Assembly (NCBI GenBank): GCA_964531805.1
Contig: CAZHGE010000009.1
Coordinates: forward strand, 1-47,384
DNA: 47,384 nt
Origin: RGIG8767 sp964531805
Lineage (GTDB): Bacteria; Bacillota; Clostridia; Lachnospirales; Lachnospiraceae
Direction: 5' to 3'
The notes under the pieces were generated by a model. The model saw only the letters and a program-made list of their open reading frames with translations, made no database searches and had not been told where the DNA came from. This document shows positions 9,344-17,469 of this stretch, one piece after another. Position numbers and translations under genes: made by a program. The stretch's first letter is position 1; each line of letters starts with the position of its first letter.

Positions 9344-9868
9344 CTATTTCCCTTCATAAGTGATCACAGATGTCACATCATATTTCTGCAGTTTATCCCT
9401 GCCTTTTAATCCGGCAAGTTCCATTAAAAATATGATTTTCACCACTTCACCGCCAAGCTGTTCTACCATCTTAGCACAGGCTTCAATGGTTCCTCCTGTT
9501 GCAATCAAATCATCTACCAGAACAACCTTCTGTCCTGGAAGGATTGCATCTTTGTGCATCTCTACTTCTGCACTGCCATATTCAAGATCGTATGACACAG
9601 AAATTGTTTCGCATGGAAGTTTTCCTTTTTTTCGTGCCGGAACAAAAGGCTTAGAAAGTGCGTAAGCAATCGGTACTCCAAACATAAATCCTCTGGATTC
9701 CGTACCAACAATCACGTCAAACTCCACACCTTCTAACAGTCCGATCATGGAATCAATTGCCAGCTTCAACCCATCTGCATCCTGCAGAACACTGGTTACA
9801 TCACGGAATATGATTCCTTCCTCTGGAAAATCCGGAATACTTCGCACGTAGTCTTCCATTTTTTTCAA
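9344..9868 (-). CDS. apt: Adenine phosphoribosyltransferase
   Basis: 174 residues, the usual length. Makes AMP from adenine and PRPP. The PRPP-binding loop reads VVLVDDLIATGGT and the family motif VGTESRGFMFG precedes it. The start is a TTG at 9866-9868: an AGGAGGGG ribosome site lies 8-10 bases upstream of it, whereas the first ATG is 19 bases from that site. First gene of an operon with the purine permease. Confidence 0.95.
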   Translation of the reverse strand: MKKMEDYVRSIPDFPEEGIIFRDVTSVLQDADGLKLAIDSMIGLLEGVEFDVIVGTESRGFMFGVPIAYALSKPFVPARKKGKLPCETISVSYDLEYGSAEVEMHKDAILPGQKVVLVDDLIATGGTIEACAKMVEQLGGEVVKIIFLMELAGLKGRDKLQKYDVTSVITYEGK

Positions 9869-9916
9869 AGATTATTCCCCTCCTGTATTTTTTGTAGTGG
9901 ACAAAAATCCAAATTC

Positions 9917-9925
9917 ATTATAACA
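9917..9925 (-). promoter_or_regulatory. Extended -10 promoter of apt operon
   Basis: Minus strand reads TGTTATAAT, an extended -10 element (TG-N-TATAAT), about 50 bases before the apt start. The -35 is poor (TGTTAA at 17 bases), as is common with extended -10 promoters. Confidence 0.55.
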
Positions 9926-10144
9926 CGATGCATTTTTCTTTAACAGTACAAATTATCTTCAATATTTTTCCTTTAAAAATATAAAACACCCCAGTAAAAT
10001 AACCTGAGATGTCTTATACGTATACTTTTACACAAACAAAAGAACACTATTACTATATCATTTTGAGCGGTATTTTGCAACTCAACTAAATTCTATTTTT
10101 ACATCTCATAGAGAAATAAAATATCTCTCGAAGGTGGTGACAAC

Positions 10145-10444
10145 ATGGACGTAAATCAGAAAATCAAACAATTGGCGAAACTACGAGGCTGGACGGAATA
10201 TCGATTGGTAAAAGAATCTGGTTTAGCAGCTTCCACCATCGCTAATATCTATCATCGTGATACCATTCCCAGTATCCCGACTTTAGAGGTACTATGTAAT
10301 GCCTTTGGAATTACATTATCCCAGTTTTTCAGTGAAGATGACACTATTTCCCTTTCTAAGGACCAATCTTTATTATTGGACCGATGGGCAGCTATTACAC
10401 CGGATCAGCGAAAAATCATATTGGACCTGATGGGAAGTATGTAA
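10145..10444 (+). CDS. Small XRE-family transcriptional regulator
   Basis: 99 residues. Residues 5-62 form a Cro/CI-type helix-turn-helix (LAKLRGWTEYRLVKESGLAASTIANIY), followed by a short tail resembling the one in Clostridial regulators of this size (LLLDRWAAITPDQRKIILDLM). The AAGGTGGTG ribosome site supports the start. It stands alone on the plus strand between divergent apt and a convergent small gene. Targets are not evident. Confidence 0.88.
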   Translation: MDVNQKIKQLAKLRGWTEYRLVKESGLAASTIANIYHRDTIPSIPTLEVLCNAFGITLSQFFSEDDTISLSKDQSLLLDRWAAITPDQRKIILDLMGSM

Positions 10445-10483
10445 TCAAATGCCTGCGGGCTTCACGAATATTCTTTAGAAAGC

Positions 10484-10531
10484 AAAAGACTTTTGTTATA
10501 GTTTTTCAACTATGAACAAAAGTCTTTTTTT
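10484..10531. terminator. Bidirectional terminator between convergent genes
   Basis: Very long stem: AAAAGACTTTTGTT and AACAAAAGTCTTTT enclose ATAGTT/AACTAT. T runs on both strands; it serves the HTH gene and the convergent 77-residue gene. Confidence 0.9.
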
Positions 10532-10763
10532 ATTTCATATTTCCCAAATCTATAAGTCCCTGCAACAAATCTAAATCCGATTGCTGCACCTTGAGATTTG
10601 AAGTCACTTTCTCCTGTCCCGGCTTTTGTACCGAAATTTCAATAATCGTTCCTTCTTCTATTTTATTGTTAAAAACAGTATGCAGAAAAGCTACAAATTT
10701 AGGATGATTCTGTTCAAATGTATTTTTTGCACTCATAAATTTCATTAACATTGCCGGATTCAT
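10530..10763 (-). CDS. Conserved-looking small protein, unknown
   Basis: 77 residues, no membrane segment or signal peptide. Ribosome site GGGAGAG supports the start. Hydrophobic helix at 5-35, a short strand region, and a C-terminal helix (DLDLLQGLIDLG). It lies 36 bases after the response regulator gene on the same strand and is probably in its operon. I do not recognise a family. Confidence 0.65.
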   Translation of the reverse strand: MNPAMLMKFMSAKNTFEQNHPKFVAFLHTVFNNKIEEGTIIEISVQKPGQEKVTSNLKVQQSDLDLLQGLIDLGNMK

Positions 10764-10799
10764 AATTTTCTCTCCCGAATATTTTTGCCTTACTCATAA

Positions 10800-11474
10800 T
10801 TAACACTCAAGTTTATACCCCATCCCCCATATGGTCTTAATCAAATAACCTTTTTCGCCCATTTTGCTGCGAAGTTTCTTCACATGGGTGTCGATGGTAC
10901 GGGCGTCGCCATAATAATCATAGTTCCATACGTGGTTTAGGATTTTTTCACGTGAAAGGGCTATGCCTCTGTTTTCCATAAAATAGGTTAAAAGTTCAAA
11001 TTCTTTATAACTCAGTTCGATTGGTGTACCGTCAATGGTTACACTGTGGGCTGATTGGTCGATACAGATTCCGCCAGCGGATAAAATCACATCTGATTCG
11101 CCGCTATTTGTTCTACGTAAAATAGCCTCCACACGTGCCACTAAAATCTTAGGGCTGAATGGTTTGGTGATATATTCATCCACACCAAGTTCAAAGCCTA
11201 AAAGTTCATCCTGCTCTTCTGATTTGGCAGTCAACATGATAATTGGCACCTTTGAATACTGACGGATTTCTTTGCACACCTGCCATCCATCCATCTTGGG
11301 CATCATCACATCAAGAATTACCAAAGCAATATCATTCTGTTCAAAGAAAATATCCAGCGCCGCGCTGCCATCCGCCGCTTCTAACACCTGATATCCGCTT
11401 TTTTTCAGGAAATCCCCTACTAATTTGCGCATGCGTGTCTCATCGTCTACTACAAGAATTTTTAACTGTTCCAT
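10800..11474 (-). CDS. OmpR/PhoB-family response regulator
   Basis: About 224 residues. Receiver domain with acidic pair VVDDE, phosphoacceptor Asp55 (ILDVMMPKMDG), conserved Thr and Lys (MLTAK, ITKPF), then a winged-helix DNA-binding domain ending in GYLIKTIWGMGYKLE. The start is uncertain: ATG at 11474 gives the usual N-terminus but stands 13 bases from AAAGG; ATG at 11486 is in frame but too close to it. The cognate kinase is not next door. Upstream genes (membrane coiled-coil protein, PilZ) are close on the same strand. Confidence 0.92.
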   Translation of the reverse strand: MEQLKILVVDDETRMRKLVGDFLKKSGYQVLEAADGSAALDIFFEQNDIALVILDVMMPKMDGWQVCKEIRQYSKVPIIMLTAKSEEQDELLGFELGVDEYITKPFSPKILVARVEAILRRTNSGESDVILSAGGICIDQSAHSVTIDGTPIELSYKEFELLTYFMENRGIALSREKILNHVWNYDYYGDARTIDTHVKKLRSKMGEKGYLIKTIWGMGYKLEC

Positions 11475-11503
11475 GTAAAATACCATACCTTTCTATGTTT
11501 CTT

Positions 11504-12067
11504 CTAGTATGATGACATCCCCAACTCTCTCTCTTTTTCCCTCACAATATTTTCACGTTCCGTCAACTCCTGTTCCCACTGGGAATATTCGTTAAGTATG
11601 GCGTTACGGTAGTTAATTGCATTCGCATTCTCGCCCGTCAGTGTGATCGCAAAAAGAGCAATCACTAAACAGACTAAAATAACATTCCCCAGAATGGAGT
11701 AGCGCAGCTTCTTCACCTGGGGATCAACTTTCTTTTTGACCGGTCTGCGAACAGGTGGTTCTTCTGTCTTATACTGGTTGTTATAAACCTGATAAAGCGG
11801 TATCGGTGGTATATTCTCCTGGGGTACCCCCATACTCAACATTCTTTTCTGCAGTTGTTGCAAATATTGATAGCCAATCGGCGTGCGGAATAATTTCTTT
11901 TCTAAGGTTGCTTGATATACAGCCAAAATCCCCTCACCGTTATAACGTTCCATCTTCTTGTCCATGTACTGAATTGCACTAACTTCCTGCTGGGCAAGTT
12001 TTACATCCTCTGCATCTCCGAATAAATAACCATTTACCGTATACTGCTTCTTGGTTTCCTGTTCCAT
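11504..12067 (-). CDS. Single-pass membrane protein with coiled coil, unknown
   Basis: 187 residues. A cytoplasmic N-terminal part of about 130 residues, one membrane segment (about 127-147, ILGNVILVCLVIALFAITL), and a C-terminal charged coiled coil (WEQELTERENIVREKERELG). It sits 30 bases from the stop of the response regulator frame start region and 29 bases after the PilZ gene, all same strand, so the cluster may be one transcript. No family recognised. Confidence 0.7.
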   Translation of the reverse strand: MEQETKKQYTVNGYLFGDAEDVKLAQQEVSAIQYMDKKMERYNGEGILAVYQATLEKKLFRTPIGYQYLQQLQKRMLSMGVPQENIPPIPLYQVYNNQYKTEEPPVRRPVKKKVDPQVKKLRYSILGNVILVCLVIALFAITLTGENANAINYRNAILNEYSQWEQELTERENIVREKERELGMSSY

Positions 12068-12096
12068 ATCCGTTTCCTAAATATAAATTATGTATT

Positions 12097-12771
12097 CTAT
12101 TTTGCTTCCAGTGGAACGGTCGTTCCCACCGTTCTGGAACCCTTTAATTTTTCTCTCTGTTTGTCATTGACGTACTTAGCAATTGCAGGACTTTCCTGAT
12201 TCAGACGGCATCCATATAATATCTTGCCCCCTTCCAATTCTGCTGTACGCACAATAATGGCACTCAAACTGAATTTAGTACGCGCTTCCGTATCATTAAA
12301 TGTAATATGTGCTATTGTACCAGGTTCTACATTTAAATCTTTTTCGAAAACAAAAGAAATTCCGGAAACACTTATGTCTTTCACAATAACTTCATATGCC
12401 ACACGATTCACACCTATCTGGGCAATCCCTTCTTTACCAATCCATACTCTGACTGCAGTACGACGGTTAATCTGTTTACCCGGCGTTTTACAAATCATCT
12501 TATGATGAATCTGTTCATCCTGTGTCTTAACATTTAAAATCTCTACATTCGCAAATTCGTACACCTTTTGGTCAGATGCATTTGTAACCTGAATGCGAAT
12601 AATCAATCCTTTTGTCTTAAATCCTACCAGCTTGTCATTGCGGTATACCGGTGTCGTCAGAACACCCTTATCTGACGGTTCCTCTAATATCGAATCAAAT
12701 GATAACGTCTGACTGCCAATGCCAACCAAAATCGTAATCTTTGACCCAGCGTCAAGTTCTTCTAGTAACAT
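12097..12771 (-). CDS. PilZ-domain (flagellar-brake type) c-di-GMP receptor
   Basis: 224 residues with a YcgR-N-like beta-barrel domain (1-100) and a C-terminal PilZ domain. The c-di-GMP-binding signatures are visible: an Arg cluster NRRTAVRV (RxxxR) and the downstream D-x-S-x-x-G (KDISVSGISF). Proteins of this layout (YpfA, YcgR) slow the flagellar motor or regulate surface behaviour when c-di-GMP is high. An HD-GYP protein that may degrade c-di-GMP is encoded 10 kb away. First gene of the cluster leading to the response regulator. Confidence 0.88.
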   Translation of the reverse strand: MLLEELDAGSKITILVGIGSQTLSFDSILEEPSDKGVLTTPVYRNDKLVGFKTKGLIIRIQVTNASDQKVYEFANVEILNVKTQDEQIHHKMICKTPGKQINRRTAVRVWIGKEGIAQIGVNRVAYEVIVKDISVSGISFVFEKDLNVEPGTIAHITFNDTEARTKFSLSAIIVRTAELEGGKILYGCRLNQESPAIAKYVNDKQREKLKGSRTVGTTVPLEAK

Positions 12772-12896
12772 ATACTCAAAATACCTTTCTCAAAAATACC
12801 CTTTTCTTCCCCAAATATAACATCATTGTAACACAAAGTTGTTCAATTTAAAACACAAAACCTTTGTATACATGAGAATTTTTTCACAACTTACCA

Positions 12897-13910
12897 TTAT
12901 ATCTTTTCTTTCCAATACAAGCGTTTCCGCTTATCATCCAATGCTTGGACAAATCGGCGTTTGTGAATTAAAAAAGTTTCCAATTCCGTGAGAATATGAT
13001 AAAGAACTACTCTTGTTTCCATTTCTTCCCTCGAAACCGGCAATGGCTGTTTTCCCATTTCCTCCACCATATCTTCTAATACCTTTATCTGCTCTGCTGG
13101 CACATTGGTCTCTTTCACATGCTCAACAAGATACAACATATAATCTGCAACCATTTCCGCCTGCACAGAACGGCTTCTGATTTTTTTCAACTCATAATGC
13201 AAATCGTGCAATACGGTACACTGTTCCAAACGCATTTCAAAATAATCCATATAATAAACCGTATGCGACTGGAAAGTATTTCCTTCGTATTCCGATGCCT
13301 CTACAACTAATTTTTTTAATCTATTCTCCAGATTGCGGATATCACACCATACATCCGCTTTCATTTCCTGCTTCATTAAATAGGATGCCAGTTCTTTTAA
13401 GATCATCTGAAGTTTCTCTTCTACTTCATGAATACTTTCCACCAGGCGTTTTTGTCTGTTTCGGTTGTGCGAAAACAGATTGACTACAAACGCAACTGCA
13501 GTCCCGATTAATACCAGCATAAACTCATTGGCAATAAACTCCGGACTAAAATCACGGGACACTACAAAATGAGTACCAATAACAGCATTTACCGATATCG
13601 TGCTTTTCCACCCTAAAAATTCACTAACCAAAACCAAAAAGAAAATATAAATACCAAACACTTCCCATGGAATGATCAAATTCGAGAATGTAAACAGTGC
13701 CAGTAACACTGCAATCGCAAACGTTATGATTCGCGCAATTGACAAACGGACCGTCTCCCATTTGGTCGTCATAATAGTAAGCAGAGCGATTGTTCCGGCA
13801 GATGTGGCATTCTGCAAATTCATTGCTTGCGCAATATACATTGCCACACTGGTACCAACAGCAATTTTAAGTGCATGTATTAAAATTTTTTTATCCAGTT
13901 TCTGTCCCAA
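12897..13910 (-). CDS. Aromatic-acid-exporter-like (ArAE/FUSC) membrane protein
   Basis: 337 residues. Residues 10-145 contain about five to six membrane segments in the pattern of the ArAE_1/DUF939 family (ATSAGTIALLTI, then GWKSTISVNAVIGTH), followed by a long soluble helical domain (150-330). Family members are thought to export aromatic acids; substrate is unknown. The start codon is TTG at 13908-13910 with AAAGGAG seven bases upstream. Confidence 0.82.
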   Translation of the reverse strand: MGQKLDKKILIHALKIAVGTSVAMYIAQAMNLQNATSAGTIALLTIMTTKWETVRLSIARIITFAIAVLLALFTFSNLIIPWEVFGIYIFFLVLVSEFLGWKSTISVNAVIGTHFVVSRDFSPEFIANEFMLVLIGTAVAFVVNLFSHNRNRQKRLVESIHEVEEKLQMILKELASYLMKQEMKADVWCDIRNLENRLKKLVVEASEYEGNTFQSHTVYYMDYFEMRLEQCTVLHDLHYELKKIRSRSVQAEMVADYMLYLVEHVKETNVPAEQIKVLEDMVEEMGKQPLPVSREEMETRVVLYHILTELETFLIHKRRFVQALDDKRKRLYWKEKI

Positions 13911-13971
13911 TGTTTGTCTCCTTTTTGGTAAAATAGAAATCCTGCAAAAATATCATTATTTGCAAAAAAAT

Positions 13972-14009
13972 ACACAGACCTAAACTCGTCAATCAGCTTA
14001 GCTCTGTGT
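13972..14009 (-). terminator. Terminator of tmRNA gene
   Basis: ACACAGA / TCTGTGT outer stem with inner CTAA/TTAG pairing, then seven T residues on the minus strand, starting eight bases past the tmRNA 3' end. Confidence 0.8.
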
Positions 14010-14016
14010 TCCTGAG

Positions 14017-14351
14017 TGGACCAGATGGGAGTCGAACCCATGTCCGAAGCCCCATCCCCTGTACTTCTACAAGCTTAGTCAGTCGATTAAGATTCCCTCA
14101 TGCATACAGTGGCTGACACCCGGATGCACTCGGTAGCTTCATAATACGCCCATATACGCAAAGCTTAGTATATGTCGTTTCCTACAAAGTCGATGCCTTA
14201 GTCCTTAAGTGTAGGTGCAAAAGGTAAGACAGCTGCAACTAGGCAGCGTAAGCTAATTTATTGTTAGCGTTTAATTTTAAATTTGCAATTAACGTATTGC
14301 AACGGCTTGCTTCTCCAGTTTCAAAAACCCCGTCGAAACCTTGACTGGCCC
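14017..14351 (-). ncRNA. ssrA: Transfer-messenger RNA (tmRNA)
   Basis: About 335 nt. The acceptor stem pairs GGGCCAG (5' end at 14351) with CTGGTCC at the 3' end, leaving A as discriminator; CCA is not encoded. The 5' part has the conserved CAAGGTTTCGACGGGG and the 3' part the T-arm GGGTTCGACTCCC. The tag frame reads GCT AAC AAT AAA TTA GCT TAC GCT GCC TAG, so the tag is Ala-NNKLAYAA if translation resumes at the GCT 84 nt from the 5' end. An in-frame GCA at nt 66 would give a longer tag but lies inside the first pseudoknot stem. It rescues stalled ribosomes with SmpB, encoded just upstream. Confidence 0.95.
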
Positions 14352-14363
14352 TTATTCAATATT

Positions 14364-14372
14364 ATTATAGCA
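14364..14372 (-). promoter_or_regulatory. Extended -10 promoter of ssrA
   Basis: Minus strand reads TGCTATAAT, an extended -10, 13 bases before the mature tmRNA 5' end and downstream of the smpB stop codon. It would let ssrA be transcribed independently of smpB. Confidence 0.6.
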
Positions 14373-14389
14373 CAAAAAGCATTTTCTGC

Positions 14390-14857
14390 CTATCCCAGAT
14401 TACGGATCTTGAAATCTTTTTCTGCTTCTCTGCGCTGGTCTTTTTTCGCAATATCCTGACGCTTATCGTAGAGTTTTTTACCACGGCATAAGCCTATTTC
14501 TATTTTCGCTCTGCCTTCTTTAAAATATACCTGAAGCGGCACAAGTGTGAAACCTTTTTCCTTAATCTTTCCAAGGAGTTTGTTGATTTCTGCCTTGTGC
14601 ATTAACAGTTTTTTTGGACGAAGGGGATCCTTGTTAAAAATATTCCCCATTTCATATGGGCTGATGTGCATTCCATACACCCATACCTCTCCATTTTCAA
14701 TACGAATGAAGGATTCCTTTATGCTGCATTTTCCCATACGAAGGGACTTTACTTCCGTTCCATGAAGCACCAGTCCCGCTTCGTATTTTTCATCTACAAA
14801 ATAATCATGATATGCTTTTTTATTATTCGCAACTAATTTCATGCTTTCTTTTGCCAT
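14390..14857 (-). CDS. smpB: SsrA-binding protein SmpB
   Basis: 155 residues from ATG 14857, which has AGGAG five bases upstream; the frame continues 36 bases upstream without a ribosome site. Family motifs: NKKAYHDYFVDEKYEAGLVL, GTEVKSLR, and the basic C-terminal tail KKLYDKRQDIAKKDQ that enters the mRNA channel. It delivers tmRNA to stalled ribosomes; ssrA follows directly and rnr, which degrades the faulty mRNA, precedes it. Confidence 0.97.
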   Translation of the reverse strand: MAKESMKLVANNKKAYHDYFVDEKYEAGLVLHGTEVKSLRMGKCSIKESFIRIENGEVWVYGMHISPYEMGNIFNKDPLRPKKLLMHKAEINKLLGKIKEKGFTLVPLQVYFKEGRAKIEIGLCRGKKLYDKRQDIAKKDQRREAEKDFKIRNLG

Positions 14858-14911
14858 GTTAACTCCTGCTCTCTGCCCGACTTCTCCAGGCACATATGAA
14901 TTTTACCTTAC

Positions 14912-17053
14912 TTATTCTTCTTCGGCAAGAAGGAAATCAATGGTTCTTAAAACCGTATCCACCTGATGCACCTTAATTTTAATCTTCTGTCCCAGTTCAT
15001 AGCGGATACCGGTCTTAGTTCCCACCATCTCATAATGCACTTCGTCATATTCAAAATAGTCTCCCGGCAATTTCGATACATGAATCATCCCCTCTACCGT
15101 ATTGGGCAGTTCCACATAAATGCCCCATTCTGTAATAGAACTAATGACACCTTCAAAACATTCTCCAATATACTGTTCCATATACTGGGCTTTTTTGAGT
15201 TTGTTAGTCTCACGCTCTGCTTCATCAGCCAGTCGTTCTCTCTTAGATGAATGGTTTGCCACCTGTGGAAGAATTTCTTCATAATGTTCAATCTTGGAAC
15301 GTTTCATCCTTCCACGCAGATAATCCTTGATAATTCGATGAATCTGCAAATCCGGATAACGACGTATCGGAGATGTAAAATGACAATAGTATGGACATGC
15401 CAATCCGAAATGTCCGCTGCAGTCGATCGTATATTTTGCCTGCTTCATGCTGCGCAGTGCCAGACGGCTGATCAAATCCTCTTCCGGTGTTCCCATGATT
15501 TTGCCCAACAGTTTTTGAATCTCCTTCGGATGAATCTCTTCCTTGCGCATTTTCAACTTATAACCAAAGTTATAGATAAATGTAGATAATTTCAATACCT
15601 TTTCCGGATCCGGATTCTCATGAGTACGGTATACAAATGGAAGTTCCAGCCAATAAAAATGTTCTGCTACCGTTTCGTTTGCAAGAAGCATAAAAGACTC
15701 AATCAGTCTGGTCGCACTGTTTCGCTCATAAGGCTTAATTTCCACTGGTCTTCCTTCTTTATCCAAAAGAATCTTTGTCTCTGGGAAATCAAAATCAATA
15801 GAACCTCTTTCTTTACGAAGTCCCTGTAAAATGTCAGACAACTCCGCCATCTTATCTAACATAGGAACAAACTCCTCAAAAGCAGCACGTTCCGCTTCGT
15901 CTTTTAACTCAATAATCTTATTAACTGATGTGTAATTCATACGTTTATTGACACAAATTACACTTTCTACAATTCGATAATCAATTACTTCGCCCTTGGG
16001 GCTTACTGTCATAATACAGCTTAAAGCCAAGCGGTTCTGTCCTTCATTTAAGGAGCAGATGCCATTTGATAATTTATGTGGCAGCATAGGAATTACCCTA
16101 TCCACAAGATACACACTGGTACCGCGTGCCAATGCTTCCCTATCCAATGCTGAATTTTCCTGCACATAATTGCTCACATCTGCAATATGAACACCCAGCA
16201 CATAATTTTCCCCATCCATGGAAAGAGAAACTGCATCATCTAAATCCTTGGCATCTTCTCCGTCAATGGTAACCATCATCAAATCACGCAGATCTTCCCT
16301 GCCGGCATAATCCGCTTCGATAATCTCATCATATACTTTTTCTGCCTGATTCATGACACGTTCCGGAAATTCCACATTTAAACCATATGCATGCACCAAG
16401 GAAAGAATGTCTACACCCGGATCATTTTTATGTCCCAGTATCTCCACTACTTTTCCTTCGGGATTGCGTCCCGGCTTACCATAGTCAGTCAGTTCCACGA
16501 TTACCTTATGCCCGTCCACTGCTCCTTTTTTATGCTCTTTTGCAATATAGATGTCAGCAGATATTTTAGGATTATCCGGGATGACGAACCCGTAACTTTT
16601 ACAAGTTTCAAAAGTACCTACAATCTGTGTCATGCCACGGCTGACTATTGTAACAATTTCTGCCTCCTTACGTTTTCCCGGCACTTCATGTAATACACGA
16701 ATCTGTACCGTATCCATATGGAAAGCATCCTTAACTTTTGATTCCGGAATAAAGAAGTCTTCATCTGCACCTTCCACTTCCACAAAACCAAATCCTTTAG
16801 CATTGCTAATAAAGGTACCTTCTAACAAACCTTTTTCTACACTTCTGCCATCAAACAAAGAATATTTTCCCCGCTTATTAATTTGGATTTTACGCTTATC
16901 TAACAGACTCTTTAAAACCTTAGAAAGTTCTTCTCTGTCTTCCGGTTCCACCCGCATTAATATTGCCAGTTCTTTTTCCTTCATCGGCACATAATGCTTA
17001 TCTGCAAAAAGACGCAGAATCAGTTCTTCTCTTTCCTCAAAACTTTTTTTCAT
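14912..17053 (-). CDS. rnr: Ribonuclease R
   Basis: 713 residues. Order: N-terminal winged-helix (about 1-70), two cold-shock/OB folds (70-235), RNB catalytic domain with the Asp cluster DGEDAKDLDDAVSL (about 260-275), and a C-terminal S1 domain (from about 625, FEGVISSITEWGIYVEL). A processive 3'-5' exonuclease that degrades structured RNA and works with SmpB/tmRNA. GAGG precedes the start. The 54-base gap to smpB holds no terminator, so the two are co-transcribed. Confidence 0.96.
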   Translation of the reverse strand: MKKSFEEREELILRLFADKHYVPMKEKELAILMRVEPEDREELSKVLKSLLDKRKIQINKRGKYSLFDGRSVEKGLLEGTFISNAKGFGFVEVEGADEDFFIPESKVKDAFHMDTVQIRVLHEVPGKRKEAEIVTIVSRGMTQIVGTFETCKSYGFVIPDNPKISADIYIAKEHKKGAVDGHKVIVELTDYGKPGRNPEGKVVEILGHKNDPGVDILSLVHAYGLNVEFPERVMNQAEKVYDEIIEADYAGREDLRDLMMVTIDGEDAKDLDDAVSLSMDGENYVLGVHIADVSNYVQENSALDREALARGTSVYLVDRVIPMLPHKLSNGICSLNEGQNRLALSCIMTVSPKGEVIDYRIVESVICVNKRMNYTSVNKIIELKDEAERAAFEEFVPMLDKMAELSDILQGLRKERGSIDFDFPETKILLDKEGRPVEIKPYERNSATRLIESFMLLANETVAEHFYWLELPFVYRTHENPDPEKVLKLSTFIYNFGYKLKMRKEEIHPKEIQKLLGKIMGTPEEDLISRLALRSMKQAKYTIDCSGHFGLACPYYCHFTSPIRRYPDLQIHRIIKDYLRGRMKRSKIEHYEEILPQVANHSSKRERLADEAERETNKLKKAQYMEQYIGECFEGVISSITEWGIYVELPNTVEGMIHVSKLPGDYFEYDEVHYEMVGTKTGIRYELGQKIKIKVHQVDTVLRTIDFLLAEEE

Positions 17054-17077
17054 ATTTTATACCTCATCAGCTAAGCG

Positions 17078-17138
17078 TTTTATTTCATAGGAAGTTCTTC
17101 CTATGAAATAAAAAAAGGCACTCTTACAAGAGTGCCCT
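17078..17138 (-). terminator. Tandem hairpins between secG and rnr
   Basis: Hairpin 1 (17117-17137, GGCACTCTT / AAGAGTGCC) is followed on the minus strand by seven T residues and so looks like a secG terminator. Hairpin 2 (17078-17113) is a near-perfect palindrome with 17 pairs, centred on GAAGTTCTTC. The T run of hairpin 1 is also the base of hairpin 2's stem, so the second structure could compete with release at the first. rnr starts 25 bases past hairpin 2. Confidence 0.75.
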
Positions 17139-17150
17139 AAAATCCTTTTC

Positions 17151-17390
17151 TTAGAAACTACCGATATTCAAAATAGCCGCAATCACAATAAATGCGATTA
17201 CCAAATATTTTGTAACCTTAACCAGTGTTCCTTCCATTGAACGGCCTTTGTTCTTACCCCAGTATGTTTCTGCTCCACCGGCGATAGCACCAAGACCAGC
17301 TGATTTGCCTTCCTGTAATAATACGATTGCAACAAGTGCAATACAAATTATAATAAAAACAATTGTTAAAATAATTCTTAATGCTTCCAT
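17151..17390 (-). CDS. secG: Preprotein translocase subunit SecG
   Basis: 79 residues with two membrane segments (about 5-27 and 58-76) and the family loop LLQEGKSAGLGAIAGGAETYWG. It assists SecYEG translocation. Start preceded by AGGAGGAG. Located between eno and rnr, the usual Firmicute order. Confidence 0.95.
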   Translation of the reverse strand: MEALRIILTIVFIIICIALVAIVLLQEGKSAGLGAIAGGAETYWGKNKGRSMEGTLVKVTKYLVIAFIVIAAILNIGSF

Positions 17391-17469
17391 GAATGACTCC
17401 TCCTAATTTCATGCGAAGTTCATTCTATCATAAAAGCAGACATATTGCAACAAGATTTTTAACAACCTT

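Noticed and set aside
9869..10144. Purine riboswitch ahead of apt
   Set aside because: The leader is only about 45 bases and lacks the conserved loop motifs.
11755..11982. Other open frames opposite real genes, such as this one
   Set aside because: Antisense shadows of well-supported minus-strand genes, with no ribosome sites or recognisable products.
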